A stretch of DNA of 64,000 bases from Azospirillum brasilense (GTDB taxonomy: Bacteria > Pseudomonadota > Alphaproteobacteria > Azospirillales > Azospirillaceae): contig NZ_CP059449.1 of the NCBI RefSeq assembly GCF_022023855.1, forward strand, positions 1,226,501-1,290,500. The letters run 5' to 3'. The translations under genes and the position numbers were made by a program. Position 1 is the first letter of the stretch, and each line of letters opens with the position of its first letter. Below, in pieces: positions 25,447 to 33,820 of the stretch. The notes beneath the pieces were generated by a model. The model ran no database searches, was not told the origin of the DNA, and saw only the letters and a program-made list of their open reading frames with translations.

Positions 25447-27174
25447 GTGCACACCTCGCCGCTCCGGAAGACCCGCTTGCCCTTGAAGTCCCATCATCGT
25501 CCGCTGGTTCTTCTGGTGCTGGCCGCGCTGCTGCCGCTGGTTGTCCTGTCCGCGGTTCTCGGCGGCGCCTGGCTGCGCGGGCAGCAGAGCGCGATGGAAG
25601 CCAACGCCGTCGCCCTTGTGGACCGCCTGTCGGCCCTTGTGGACCGCGAGTTGTCCGCGCAGACGGACGCGCTGAAGGCGGTGGCGGCGTCGCCCCTGCT
25701 GGACGGTCTGGCCGCGGGCCGCGAACTCGACGCCGTGACCTTCTTCGAATACGCCGAGCGGGTGCAGAGCGCGCTTCCCCTGTGGTCGACCATCGTCCTC
25801 AGCGATGTCGAGGGCAACCGGCTGGTCGACGCTCCCTTCCTGGTGGGCGGTGTCCGGGGCAGGGTGCTGGAGATGGACAGCCATCGGCGCGTGGTGGAGA
25901 CGGGCAAGCCGGCGGTCGGTACGATCCTGCGCGGCCCGCGCGGCGGCTACGCCTTCCCCATCCGCGTTCCGGTGACGCGCAACGGCGCGCCGGTCGCCGT
26001 CCTCTCGGCGGTGGTGATGCCGGAGGCATTCCAGAGCCTGCTGTTCGGTAACAGCCTGCCGACGGGCTGGATCGCTGCGGTCATAGACGCTGAAGGGCGT
26101 CTGGTGGCACGGGCCGGCGGCGACGCGGACATGATCGGGCGCCACGCCAGCGAAAACGCGCTCCGCGCCCGCCGCGCCGCCGGCAGCGGCGTCTATGAGG
26201 GAATGAGCCTGGAGGGCGCGCCGACGGTGGTCGCCTTCCGCTCGCTGCCCGACTACGGGTGGTCGGTTCACTTCGCCATCCCCCAGGACGCCTATCGGGC
26301 ACCGGTCTCCAACGCGCTGTGGCTGGCCGGGGCGGGGACGTTGGCCAGCCTGTTGATGGCCGGCGCCTTCCTGTTGCTCCTCGCCCGCGAGTTGCGGCTG
26401 CGCCGCCGCCAGGAGGCGGCGCGGGAGGAAAGTCTGCGGCTGGAGGCCCTGGGCCGCATGACCGGCGGCGTCGCCCATGACATCGCCAATCTGCTGACCG
26501 TGGTGATGAGCGGCATCGCCGCCATCCGCAGCCGTCCCGACGATCCGGAGCGCATCGCCCGCGTGCTGCCCGAGATCGAGGGTGCCGTGGCGCGCGGGCA
26601 GGCGCTGATGCGGCAGATGGCCGCCTTCGGCCGGCGCAGCGTCTATGAGCCGGTGCCCTTCCGCCTTCAGAGCCGCAAGGCGTCTTTGGAGGCCCTGCTG
26701 GCGCGCTCCGCCGGCAGCGCGGTGGGCACCGTCCTGATCGTTCCGGACGACCTCTGGCCGATCATCGCCGATCCGGACGCCATGGAGGTGGCGCTGCTCA
26801 ATCTGGCGGTGAACGCGCGCGACGCCATGCCGGAGGGTGGCGCGCTGACCGTCATGGCGGAAAACCGCGCCCTGTCGGGGCGGCGGAGCGACGACACCGG
26901 CCTGACCGGCGATTTCGTGGCGCTGGCCGTCCGCGACACCGGAACCGGCATCCCGCCGGAGCATCTGCGCCGCATCTTCGAACCCTTCTTCACCACCAAG
27001 CCAGATGGCAAGGGGACCGGGCTGGGGCTCAGCCAGGTCTTCGGCTTCGCCCGGCAGTCGGGCGGGACGGTCACGGTGACCAGCACGGTCGGGGCCGGCA
27101 CCACCGTCACGCTCTATCTGCCGCGGGCGGCGACGGACGACGGTGCCGGCCGACCCGGGCCGCAGCCGGAATAG
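25447..27174 (+). CDS. Cache-domain sensor histidine kinase with AHD-type phosphoacceptor box
   Basis: From GTG 25447 the product has 575 residues; TTG 25477 with GGAAG six bases upstream is a good alternative. A membrane helix (PLVLLVLAALLPLVVLSAVL) leads to a Cache-like periplasmic domain with FPIRVPVTRNG and SLPDYGWSVHFAIP, and a second helix near residue 295. The phosphoacceptor motif is GGVAHDIANLLTVV with H344; most relatives read AHDFNNLL. The ATPase domain has LNLAVNARDAMPEGG, DTGTGIPPEHLRRIFEPFFTTK and GTGLGLSQVFGFARQSGG. There is no receiver domain. It lies 52 bases upstream of the amidoligase gene on the same strand. Confidence 0.88.
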   Translation: MHTSPLRKTRLPLKSHHRPLVLLVLAALLPLVVLSAVLGGAWLRGQQSAMEANAVALVDRLSALVDRELSAQTDALKAVAASPLLDGLAAGRELDAVTFFEYAERVQSALPLWSTIVLSDVEGNRLVDAPFLVGGVRGRVLEMDSHRRVVETGKPAVGTILRGPRGGYAFPIRVPVTRNGAPVAVLSAVVMPEAFQSLLFGNSLPTGWIAAVIDAEGRLVARAGGDADMIGRHASENALRARRAAGSGVYEGMSLEGAPTVVAFRSLPDYGWSVHFAIPQDAYRAPVSNALWLAGAGTLASLLMAGAFLLLLARELRLRRRQEAAREESLRLEALGRMTGGVAHDIANLLTVVMSGIAAIRSRPDDPERIARVLPEIEGAVARGQALMRQMAAFGRRSVYEPVPFRLQSRKASLEALLARSAGSAVGTVLIVPDDLWPIIADPDAMEVALLNLAVNARDAMPEGGALTVMAENRALSGRRSDDTGLTGDFVALAVRDTGTGIPPEHLRRIFEPFFTTKPDGKGTGLGLSQVFGFARQSGGTVTVTSTVGAGTTVTLYLPRAATDDGAGRPGPQPE

Positions 27175-27226
27175 TGATGAGGGCGGCGGGGAACCGCCAT
27201 GCCGCGCGCCGTGTTGAACGGGCGCC

Positions 27227-28240
27227 ATGGACACCGCATTCCGCACGCCCCCCCATTCCACCACGACGGACGGCGCCCCGCGCACGGTCGGCGTGGAGGT
27301 CGAATTCGCCAACCTTGACGCCCCGTCCGCGGCGGCGGTGGTGCGCGGCCTTTACGGCGGCGCGCTGGAGCCGGAGAGTCCGCACCGCTGCCGGGTGACC
27401 GGCACGCGGCTGGGCGATTTCGCGGTGGAGCTGGACATGCGCTCCGCGCATCCGGGCAAGCCGGAGGCCGGCAATGCGGAAGACGGCGACGCCGGTCCGC
27501 TGGGAAAAGCGGTGGGCAAGGCGGTGGATGGCGTGGTGGAGGCGCTGCGGCCCTGGTGGGGCAACATCGGCAGCCTCGTCATGCCCTTCGAGATCGCCGC
27601 CCCGCCCATTCCCATCGCCCGGCTGGCCGAACTGGAACCGCTGTTCACCGCCCTGAGCGCCCAGGGGGCCGCCGGCACGGACGCCAGCCCGCTGTTCGCC
27701 TTCGGCCTGCACCTGAACCCGCAGGTGGCGCGCACCGACGGCGCGTATGTGCTGGACCATCTGAAGGCCTTTCTGCTGCTGGCCCCCTGGCTGCGCCGCG
27801 AGATCCGCGTGGACCCGACCCGGCGCCTGACCGGTTTCATCGCCGCCTTCCCGACGGACTACGCGGTGAAGGTGGTCGATCCCGCCTACCGTCCCGACCT
27901 CGACGGGCTGATCGGCGACTATCTGGAGGCCAATCCAACCCGCAACCGCGAGCTGGACCTGTTTCCGCTGTTCGCCCATCTCGCCCCGGAGACGATGGCG
28001 GCCAAGCTGAACGACCCGCATGTGCGGCCCCGCCCGACCTTCCATTACCGTCTGCCGAACGCCCGGCTGGGCGACCCGGACTGGAGTCTGGCCCAGGATT
28101 GGAACCGCTGGGTCGCGGTGGAGGACCTGGCGGCGGACCGCGACCGGCTCGACGCTCTGGGGGCTGACTTCCGCGCCTTCGCCGTGCGCAAGGCGCTGGA
28201 CGGCTGGGCCGCCGAGGCGGGCCGGCGGCTTGCCGTCTGA
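27227..28240 (+). CDS. Amidoligase family protein (glutamine-synthetase-like fold)
   Basis: This 337-residue protein belongs to the Amidoligase_2 family, relatives of glutamine synthetase and glutamate-cysteine ligase predicted to form amide bonds between a carboxylate and an amine using ATP. The hallmark N-terminal strand is TVGVEVEFANLD with metal-binding E24 and E26. FAFGLHLNPQ (H162) corresponds to the second metal/ATP strand, and NPTRNRELDLFPLFAHL (about 237-252) is the late Arg-bearing motif. The gene is followed after 10 bases by a class-I amidotransferase gene, a pairing known for this family from comparative genomics (Iyer and Aravind). The acceptor and product are unknown. Confidence 0.88.
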   Translation: MDTAFRTPPHSTTTDGAPRTVGVEVEFANLDAPSAAAVVRGLYGGALEPESPHRCRVTGTRLGDFAVELDMRSAHPGKPEAGNAEDGDAGPLGKAVGKAVDGVVEALRPWWGNIGSLVMPFEIAAPPIPIARLAELEPLFTALSAQGAAGTDASPLFAFGLHLNPQVARTDGAYVLDHLKAFLLLAPWLRREIRVDPTRRLTGFIAAFPTDYAVKVVDPAYRPDLDGLIGDYLEANPTRNRELDLFPLFAHLAPETMAAKLNDPHVRPRPTFHYRLPNARLGDPDWSLAQDWNRWVAVEDLAADRDRLDALGADFRAFAVRKALDGWAAEAGRRLAV

Positions 28241-28250
28241 CGGGGGCGAC

Positions 28251-28964
28251 ATGGCCGCCTTCATCGCAAGGGGACGCCCCCTGATCGGAGTCACCGCGTC
28301 GGTGCACGGCAGCCGCATCGCCTGGTGGGCGAACCGTCTGGCGCTGCGCCGCGCCGGGGCGCGGGCGGTGCGCATCACGGCGCGCGACCCCTTTCCCATC
28401 GAGCGGCTGGACGGCCTGGTGGTCGGCGGCGGCGACGACATCGATGCCGCCCTCTACGGCGAGACCGCCCTCCCGAAGATGCGCATCGATCCGGAGCGCG
28501 ACCGGTTGGAGCTGTGCGCGCTGGACGGCGCGGCGGCGCGGCGGCTTCCCGTGCTGGGCATCTGCCGGGGCTCGCAGATGATCAACGTGCACCGCGGCGG
28601 CTCGCTGCTCACCGACATCCACGAAGTGTACGAGGAGGCGCCGCGCCTGCGCACCGTCCTGCCGCGCAAGCGCATCCGCATCGACCCGCGCAGCCATCTC
28701 TACCGCATCCTGGGCATCGCCGAATGCCGGGTCAACGCCCTGCACCATCAGGCGGTGGACCGGCTGGGCGACGGCCTGCGCGTGGTGGCGCGCGAGACGG
28801 TGGGGATCGTCCAGGGGATTGAGGCGATCCACCACCCCTTCCTGATCGGGGTGCAGTGGCATCCCGAATATCTGGTCGCCGACCAACGCCAGCAGGCGCT
28901 GTTCCGCACCCTGGCCGCCACCGCCGCCGGTGCGGCCAGCCTGGAGGACGCCGCGGCCTTGTGA
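28251..28964 (+). CDS. Class-I glutamine amidotransferase-like hydrolase (peptidase C26 / PuuD-like)
   Basis: The 237-residue protein is related to gamma-glutamyl-gamma-aminobutyrate hydrolase. The nucleophile elbow is LGICRGSQMINV with C105, and the HPE dyad is GVQWHPEYLVADQRQQ with H204 and E206, so the Cys-His-Glu triad is intact. VVGGGDDIDAALYGE and ALHHQAVD match the PuuD branch. It could release amine from a gamma-glutamyl or related amide, or trim the amidoligase product. Tight linkage to the amidoligase gene (10-base gap) argues that they act on the same compound. Confidence 0.88.
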   Translation: MAAFIARGRPLIGVTASVHGSRIAWWANRLALRRAGARAVRITARDPFPIERLDGLVVGGGDDIDAALYGETALPKMRIDPERDRLELCALDGAAARRLPVLGICRGSQMINVHRGGSLLTDIHEVYEEAPRLRTVLPRKRIRIDPRSHLYRILGIAECRVNALHHQAVDRLGDGLRVVARETVGIVQGIEAIHHPFLIGVQWHPEYLVADQRQQALFRTLAATAAGAASLEDAAAL

Positions 28965-29037
28965 TCGCTCCTTCTGTGCAACCGCTCCTTAACTGTTCGT
29001 TGTGCCACCATTTCCCTCGCGCGCGGAAGCGGTTATC

Positions 29038-29063
29038 CTAACGATCGGGCCTAACGATCGGGC
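29038..29063 (+). repeat. Tandem 13-bp direct repeat upstream of a kinase gene
   Basis: CTAACGATCGGGC occurs twice back to back (29038-29050, 29051-29063), each containing the palindrome CGATCG. It ends 26 bases before the kinase GTG and just before its GGAGGGG ribosome site, so it is probably in the mRNA leader or a regulator site. Confidence 0.6.
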
Positions 29064-29089
29064 CGCCGCAACGGCGGAGGGGCAAGGGC

Positions 29090-31420
29090 GTGACGGAGAA
29101 ACAGACGGGCCGGCGGCTTCGGCTGCACACGGTGACGATGATCACCGCGCTGGCCACGGCGTTTCTGATGGCCGGGCTGACGCTCGGGGTGGGCGGCGCC
29201 TTCGTCCGGGTGCTCGACCTCGCGGAGGAGGCGGACCGCGCCATCGTTCCCCAGATCGCCCGCCAGCACCAATACGCCGTCTTCGCCGCCCGCATGGGCC
29301 AGCTCGCCGAGGCCGTCCTGCGCTCCCGCTCGCCGGAGGAGCGTGCCGGCGCTCTGGCCGAGGTGGAGGGCGTGTCGCAACGCTTCGCGGCGGACGCGGC
29401 GGCCCCGGAACTGCTGCAACGGCTCGAGCAGGCCATCCAGGCGGTCCGCCGCACCGCGGAGCGGGCCGACGCCATCGACGCCCTGGCGGCCCGGGCCGTC
29501 GCTCTGCAGCGCAAGGGGGACGAGGCGTTCCTCAGCCTGCTGCGCTCCGGCGCGCCCCTGGCGGTGCAGGAGCCCTACCACCGCGCGCTGGAGGCGCTGG
29601 CCGCCGGCCTGATCGCGACGGACACGGAACAGCTCGCCGGTGAGGTCGCCCGCTTCCACGAGCACGCCGCCGCGGTGGTGAACGCGCTGATCCCGCTGGA
29701 GCCGGGGGACCGGGCGCCGCTGGCCCGCACGGCGCGCGACCTTGACGGGCTGGGCGAGCTGTTCACCCTGCGCCGGACCATCCTGTCGGAGGCGGGGCTG
29801 ATGGGGCTGGAGACGGAAATCGCCCACGGCGTGCTGAACGACCTCAGCGGCAGCCTGACCGACGCCGCCGCGACCAACACGCGGCGCATCGCCGACACCT
29901 TGACCGATCAGGCGCGCAGCGGCCTGTGGATCGTGCTGGTCGGGCTGGGCATCGCCTCGGCGGTGCAGACGGTGCTCTACGTGCTGCTGCGCGTTCATGT
30001 GGTTCGCCCGATCCGCCGCGCCTCGCAGGCGTTGGCCATGGTGCAGAAGGAGCGCCGGACCGTCCGCCTGCCGCCGGCCCTCTTCGCCGAGCTTCAGGCC
30101 ATCTCCACCAGCGTGGAGCGGTTCGGCACGGCGCTGGTGGAAACCCACGCCTATGCCGAGGCGCTGAAGGCGGGGGAGGAGCGGATGCGTGCGATCCTGG
30201 CGGCCTCGCCCTTTCCCATCGTGATCGCGCGGCGGTCGGACGACGCCGTCCTGTTCGCCAACCCGCAGGCCGAGGCGCTGTTCGGGACCGGGGGGCCGCG
30301 GCTGGCGCTGACGCGCAACGCGCGCTTCTTCGTCCGCCCGTCCGACGCCGCCCGACTGTCCCGTCTGGTGGCCGAGCAGGGGGCGGCGAGCGATCTGGAG
30401 ATGGAGATGCGCACCGCCGGGGGGCGGCCCTTCTGGGCGATGATCTCCGCGGTGGAGATCCACGACGTGGACGAGCCGGCCATCCTCATCGCCGTCAACG
30501 ACATCACCCTGCGCAAGCGGTCGGAGGAGGAGACGGAGGCCGCCAAGCAGCGCGCCGAGAGCGCCCTGGCCGACCTGCGCGACACCCAGGCCCACCTGAT
30601 CCAGGCGGAGAAGATGGCCTCGCTCGGCGGGATGGTGGCGGGGGTGGCGCATGAGGTGAACACGCCGGTGGGCATCGCCCTGACCGGCATCACCCACTTG
30701 GCCGACCAGACCCGGAAGGTGGTCCGCGGGGTCGAGGCCAACACGCTGCGCCGCGCCGACTTCACCGGCTACCTGACCACAGCAGGGGAGGCCTGCCGGC
30801 TGATCGAGAGCAACCTGAACCGCGCCGCCGAGCTGATCCAGAGCTTCAAGCAGACCGCCGTGGACCAGACCAGCGAGGAGCGGCGCCGCGTCGATCTGGC
30901 CGCCTACCTGGACGACGTGCTGACCAGCCTACGCCCGCGGCTGAAGCAGACTCCCCACCGCGTGGTGATCGACTGTCCGGCGGGCCTGTGGGTGGACAGC
31001 TATCCCGGCGCTCTGTTCCAGGTCCTGACCAACCTGACCATGAACGCGGTGGTCCACGCCTATCCGGACGGGCGGGCCGGCACGCTGACCGTCGCCGTGA
31101 CCCGCCCCACCCCGCAGGAGGTCGAGCTGCGCTTTTGCGACGACGGTTGCGGCATTCCCGCCGCGCATCTGGGGCGCGTCTTCGACCCCTTCTTCACGAC
31201 GCGGCGTGGCGAGGGGGGAAGCGGGCTCGGCCTGCACATCGTCTACAACATCATGACCACCCGCCTGCGCGGCAGCATCCGGGTGGAAAGCCGGGAGTGC
31301 GGCCAGGAGAGCGCCCAGAAGAGTGGAGGCACCTGCTTCGTCCTGCGCTTCCCCATCGAGGCCCCTCCCGTGGTTGATGCCGGCGAACCGGCTGCGATCA
31401 GGCCGGAGCCCGCAATCTGA
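29090..31420 (+). CDS. Large sensor histidine kinase with PAS domain (HAHEVNTPVG class)
   Basis: The 776-residue kinase starts at GTG 29090 behind GGAGGGG. It has a first membrane helix (about 15-38), a long helical periplasmic sensor of roughly 240 residues, a second helix near 285, a HAMP-like linker, one PAS domain (about 365-485) and a coiled region. The phosphoacceptor box is GMVAGVAHEVNTPVGIALTG with H521, followed by LTNLTMNAVVHAYPDG, DDGCGIPAAHLGRVFDPFFTT and GGSGLGLHIVYNI. This is the kinase class often seen with long helical sensors. No response regulator is adjacent. A terminator follows. Confidence 0.9.
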   Translation: MTEKQTGRRLRLHTVTMITALATAFLMAGLTLGVGGAFVRVLDLAEEADRAIVPQIARQHQYAVFAARMGQLAEAVLRSRSPEERAGALAEVEGVSQRFAADAAAPELLQRLEQAIQAVRRTAERADAIDALAARAVALQRKGDEAFLSLLRSGAPLAVQEPYHRALEALAAGLIATDTEQLAGEVARFHEHAAAVVNALIPLEPGDRAPLARTARDLDGLGELFTLRRTILSEAGLMGLETEIAHGVLNDLSGSLTDAAATNTRRIADTLTDQARSGLWIVLVGLGIASAVQTVLYVLLRVHVVRPIRRASQALAMVQKERRTVRLPPALFAELQAISTSVERFGTALVETHAYAEALKAGEERMRAILAASPFPIVIARRSDDAVLFANPQAEALFGTGGPRLALTRNARFFVRPSDAARLSRLVAEQGAASDLEMEMRTAGGRPFWAMISAVEIHDVDEPAILIAVNDITLRKRSEEETEAAKQRAESALADLRDTQAHLIQAEKMASLGGMVAGVAHEVNTPVGIALTGITHLADQTRKVVRGVEANTLRRADFTGYLTTAGEACRLIESNLNRAAELIQSFKQTAVDQTSEERRRVDLAAYLDDVLTSLRPRLKQTPHRVVIDCPAGLWVDSYPGALFQVLTNLTMNAVVHAYPDGRAGTLTVAVTRPTPQEVELRFCDDGCGIPAAHLGRVFDPFFTTRRGEGGSGLGLHIVYNIMTTRLRGSIRVESRECGQESAQKSGGTCFVLRFPIEAPPVVDAGEPAAIRPEPAI

Positions 31421-31455
31421 AACGAAAAAAGGCGCGCCGGAGGTCCCGGCGCGCC
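31421..31455. terminator. Bidirectional terminator
   Basis: GGCGCGCCGG (31431-31440) and CCGGCGCGCC (31446-31455) form a perfect 10-bp stem with loop AGGTC. The A6 before the stem gives a T-tract for the minus-strand gene ending at 31480, while the plus-strand kinase ends just upstream. Confidence 0.8.
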
Positions 31456-31479
31456 CTTCGCTGCAAAGCTTGAAGGCCG

Positions 31480-31899
31480 TTACTTGCTGCCGTCCGGGCC
31501 GCAATTCGGGGTGCCCGGCGGGCAGTGGGTGCCGGTCGCGGTCTGGTTGTCGCGGGCCGGGTTGCTGCTGGTGGCGCTGCCCAGGCCCGACGGCGCGGTG
31601 GTCTGGCCCTGCCAGGTGCCGCCCGACGAGCCGCTGCCCATGGTGCCGTTGCCCATGGTGCTGCCCGACGAACCGGGCACGGTGGTCCCCGGGGTGTTCA
31701 TGGTGCCGGTCGAGCCGGCGGTGCCCGGCGTGGTGACGCTGCCCGGGGTGGAGCCGGGGCCGGAGGTGCTCAGGCCGGTGGACGGCGATGTGGTGGTGCT
31801 GGGAACGGTCGGGCTCACGGCGGTGCCGCCCGACTGGGCGACGGCGGAGCCGGCCATCAGGGCGAGGGCCGACGCGGCGGCGATCAACAGGGTACGCAT
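31480..31899 (-). CDS. Exported Ser/Thr/Gly/Pro-rich low-complexity protein
   Basis: I choose the ATG at 31899 because GGAGAG lies six bases upstream; ATG 31905 adds two residues. The 139-residue product has a signal peptide (MRTLLIAAASALALMAGSAVAQ) and a mature part made almost wholly of Ser, Thr, Gly and Pro, with loosely repeated (S/T)PG(S/T)-type units such as GSTPGSVTTPGTAGSTG. Two Cys appear near the C-terminus in THCPPGTPNCGPDG, perhaps a disulfide. It is probably a disordered periplasmic or surface protein. No function is known. Confidence 0.75.
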   Translation of the reverse strand: MRTLLIAAASALALMAGSAVAQSGGTAVSPTVPSTTTSPSTGLSTSGPGSTPGSVTTPGTAGSTGTMNTPGTTVPGSSGSTMGNGTMGSGSSGGTWQGQTTAPSGLGSATSSNPARDNQTATGTHCPPGTPNCGPDGSK

Positions 31900-32215
31900 C
31901 CTCATCTCTCCATCTGGTGGCGGCGCCCTTTGGCCGGGCGCCTTCCTGGCGGGGGTTTCAGTCCGGCGCCCTGCGGCGCGCCCGTCCCCCATTCGCCCAT
32001 CCCCAACAGAAGGCCCGGCGCATCGTTGCGGAGAAACCGGACGGTCATCCAATCTTTTGGTCCGATCTTTTGGCGGGCCGCCCGCCGTCCGGGCGTTCCG
32101 TCCGCCCCCACCCGGATGCGGATGCCGGGCGATTCCGGAGCAGCCGGTCGCCTTGCGGAACAGGCCGCCGCCGGAAGAGTTGACGCAAGCACCGCTACGG
32201 CACGTCGAGGCAGGA
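31900..32215. other. 316-base divergent promoter region
   Basis: This gap separates divergent genes and should hold both promoters. The only distinct structure is a 13-base-period direct repeat, ATCTTTTGG at 32051-32059 and 32064-32072, in a locally AT-rich patch; the first copy is part of CCAATCTTTTGG. It could be a regulator binding site. Nothing else is supported. Confidence 0.35.
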
Positions 32216-33799
32216 ATGAGCGAACATCGGGATGCGGCGGACCTTGCCGGGGCGCGGCCCATCCTCCGCCCCGGCGCCACCTGCTGGCGGACCGAGCGGG
32301 CGGACCGGGTGGCCGTGCTGGTCGACGGCGCCGCCTTCTTCGCGGCGGTGCGCGCCGCCTTGCTGCGGGCGCGGCGGTCGGTGATCCTGCTCGGCTGGGA
32401 CATCGATCCGCGGATGCGCCTCGACCCCCACGACCCGGAAACGCTGGGCGATTTCCTTGCCCGCCTGATCCATCACCGCCCGTCGCTGCAGATCCACGCG
32501 CTGAAGTGGGACATGCCGTTCCCCATTTCGCTGGAGCATCCCCACGGACCGCTGGAGCGGCTGAATCGGCGCACTGGCCCGCGGCTGACACTGGAACTGG
32601 ACGACGCCCTGCCGGTGGGCGCGGCGCAGCACCAGAAGCTGGTGGTGGTCGACGACGCGCTGGCCTTCTGCGGCGGCATCGATCTGGCCGGCGACCGCTG
32701 GGACACGCCCGAGCATCGCGACAACGACCCGCGCCGCCGCTGGCCGACCGGGGAGCTTCACGCCCCGCGCCACGACGTGATGATGGCGGTGGACGGCCCC
32801 GCCGCCCGCGCGCTGGGGCTGATGGCGCGCGAGCGCTGGAGCCACGCCACGGGGCAGGCGCTGCCGCCCCCGCCGCCGGACGTTGTTTCGGATTGGGGCG
32901 CCGATCCCTGGCCGGAGGGGCTGCACCCGCTGATCACCGACGCGGATGTGGGCATTGCCCGCACGCTTCCCGACTGTCTGGTCGGCCGTCCGGTCCGCGA
33001 GAACGAGGCGCTGACCTTCGCCGCCATCGCCGAGGCGCGCCACAGCATCTACTTGGAGAACCAATATTTCGCCTCCTTCCGCGTGGCCGAGGCGCTGGCC
33101 CGGCGGCTGCACGAGCCGGACGGGCCGGAGGTGGTCGTCGTCGTCCCCATGGAAAGCCCGAGCTGGTTCGACCGCATGGCCATGGACACGCCGCGCGGCG
33201 TGGTGCTTCAGGAGCTGCGCGCCGCCGACCGTCATGGGCGGCTGCGCGCCATGACCCCGCTGACCGAGGGCGGCAACGGCATCGTCGTGCATTCCAAGCT
33301 GATGGTGGTGGACGACCGGCTGCTGCGCATCGGGTCGAGCAACCTGAACAACCGCTCCATGGGCTACGACACGGAATGCGATCTGGCGGTGGAGGCGCCG
33401 CCCGGCGACCGCAGCACCGCCAGCGCCATCGGCGCGGTGCGCAACCGCCTGCTGGCCGAGCATATGGGCGTGGACCCGTCGGAGATGACCGCCGCCGTCC
33501 GCGCCACCGGCCGTCTGGTGGCCGCCATCGACCGGTTGAACAAACCGTCCGGACGCCGTCTGGCGCCGCTGCCCGACACCGACCCCGGCCTGACCGAGCA
33601 GGCCTTCGCCGCCCTGCGCATCGCCGATCCCGATCGTCCGGAGGAAGCCTGGGCCGTGTGGAAGCGCATGCCTCCGGCCCCGGCGCCGGCCCGCTCCCTG
33701 ACCCGCGCGGTGGGGGCGGCCCTGTTCACCGCCGGGGCGATCGCCGGGGTCTACGCCGTCGCGCGGGCGATGGTCGAGACCGAGCGCGGCGACCGCTGA
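32216..33799 (+). CDS. Phospholipase D family protein
   Basis: This 527-residue enzyme has two HxKxxxxD motifs, so it should cleave or transfer phosphatidyl groups. The first is HQKLVVVDDALAFCGGIDL (H139) and the second HSKLMVVDDRLLRIGSSNLN (H359). Other features are RRSVILLGWDIDPRMRL, typical of bacterial PLDs related to eukaryotic PLD, and YLENQYFAS before the second half. The C-terminus has a hydrophobic segment (AVGAALFTAGAIAGVYAV) that may anchor it to the inner membrane. There is no N-terminal signal peptide. The start ATG has AGGA directly upstream, a rather short spacing. Confidence 0.92.
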   Translation: MSEHRDAADLAGARPILRPGATCWRTERADRVAVLVDGAAFFAAVRAALLRARRSVILLGWDIDPRMRLDPHDPETLGDFLARLIHHRPSLQIHALKWDMPFPISLEHPHGPLERLNRRTGPRLTLELDDALPVGAAQHQKLVVVDDALAFCGGIDLAGDRWDTPEHRDNDPRRRWPTGELHAPRHDVMMAVDGPAARALGLMARERWSHATGQALPPPPPDVVSDWGADPWPEGLHPLITDADVGIARTLPDCLVGRPVRENEALTFAAIAEARHSIYLENQYFASFRVAEALARRLHEPDGPEVVVVVPMESPSWFDRMAMDTPRGVVLQELRAADRHGRLRAMTPLTEGGNGIVVHSKLMVVDDRLLRIGSSNLNNRSMGYDTECDLAVEAPPGDRSTASAIGAVRNRLLAEHMGVDPSEMTAAVRATGRLVAAIDRLNKPSGRRLAPLPDTDPGLTEQAFAALRIADPDRPEEAWAVWKRMPPAPAPARSLTRAVGAALFTAGAIAGVYAVARAMVETERGDR

Positions 33800-33820
33800 G
33801 CGGCGCGGCGCACAGGTCGG

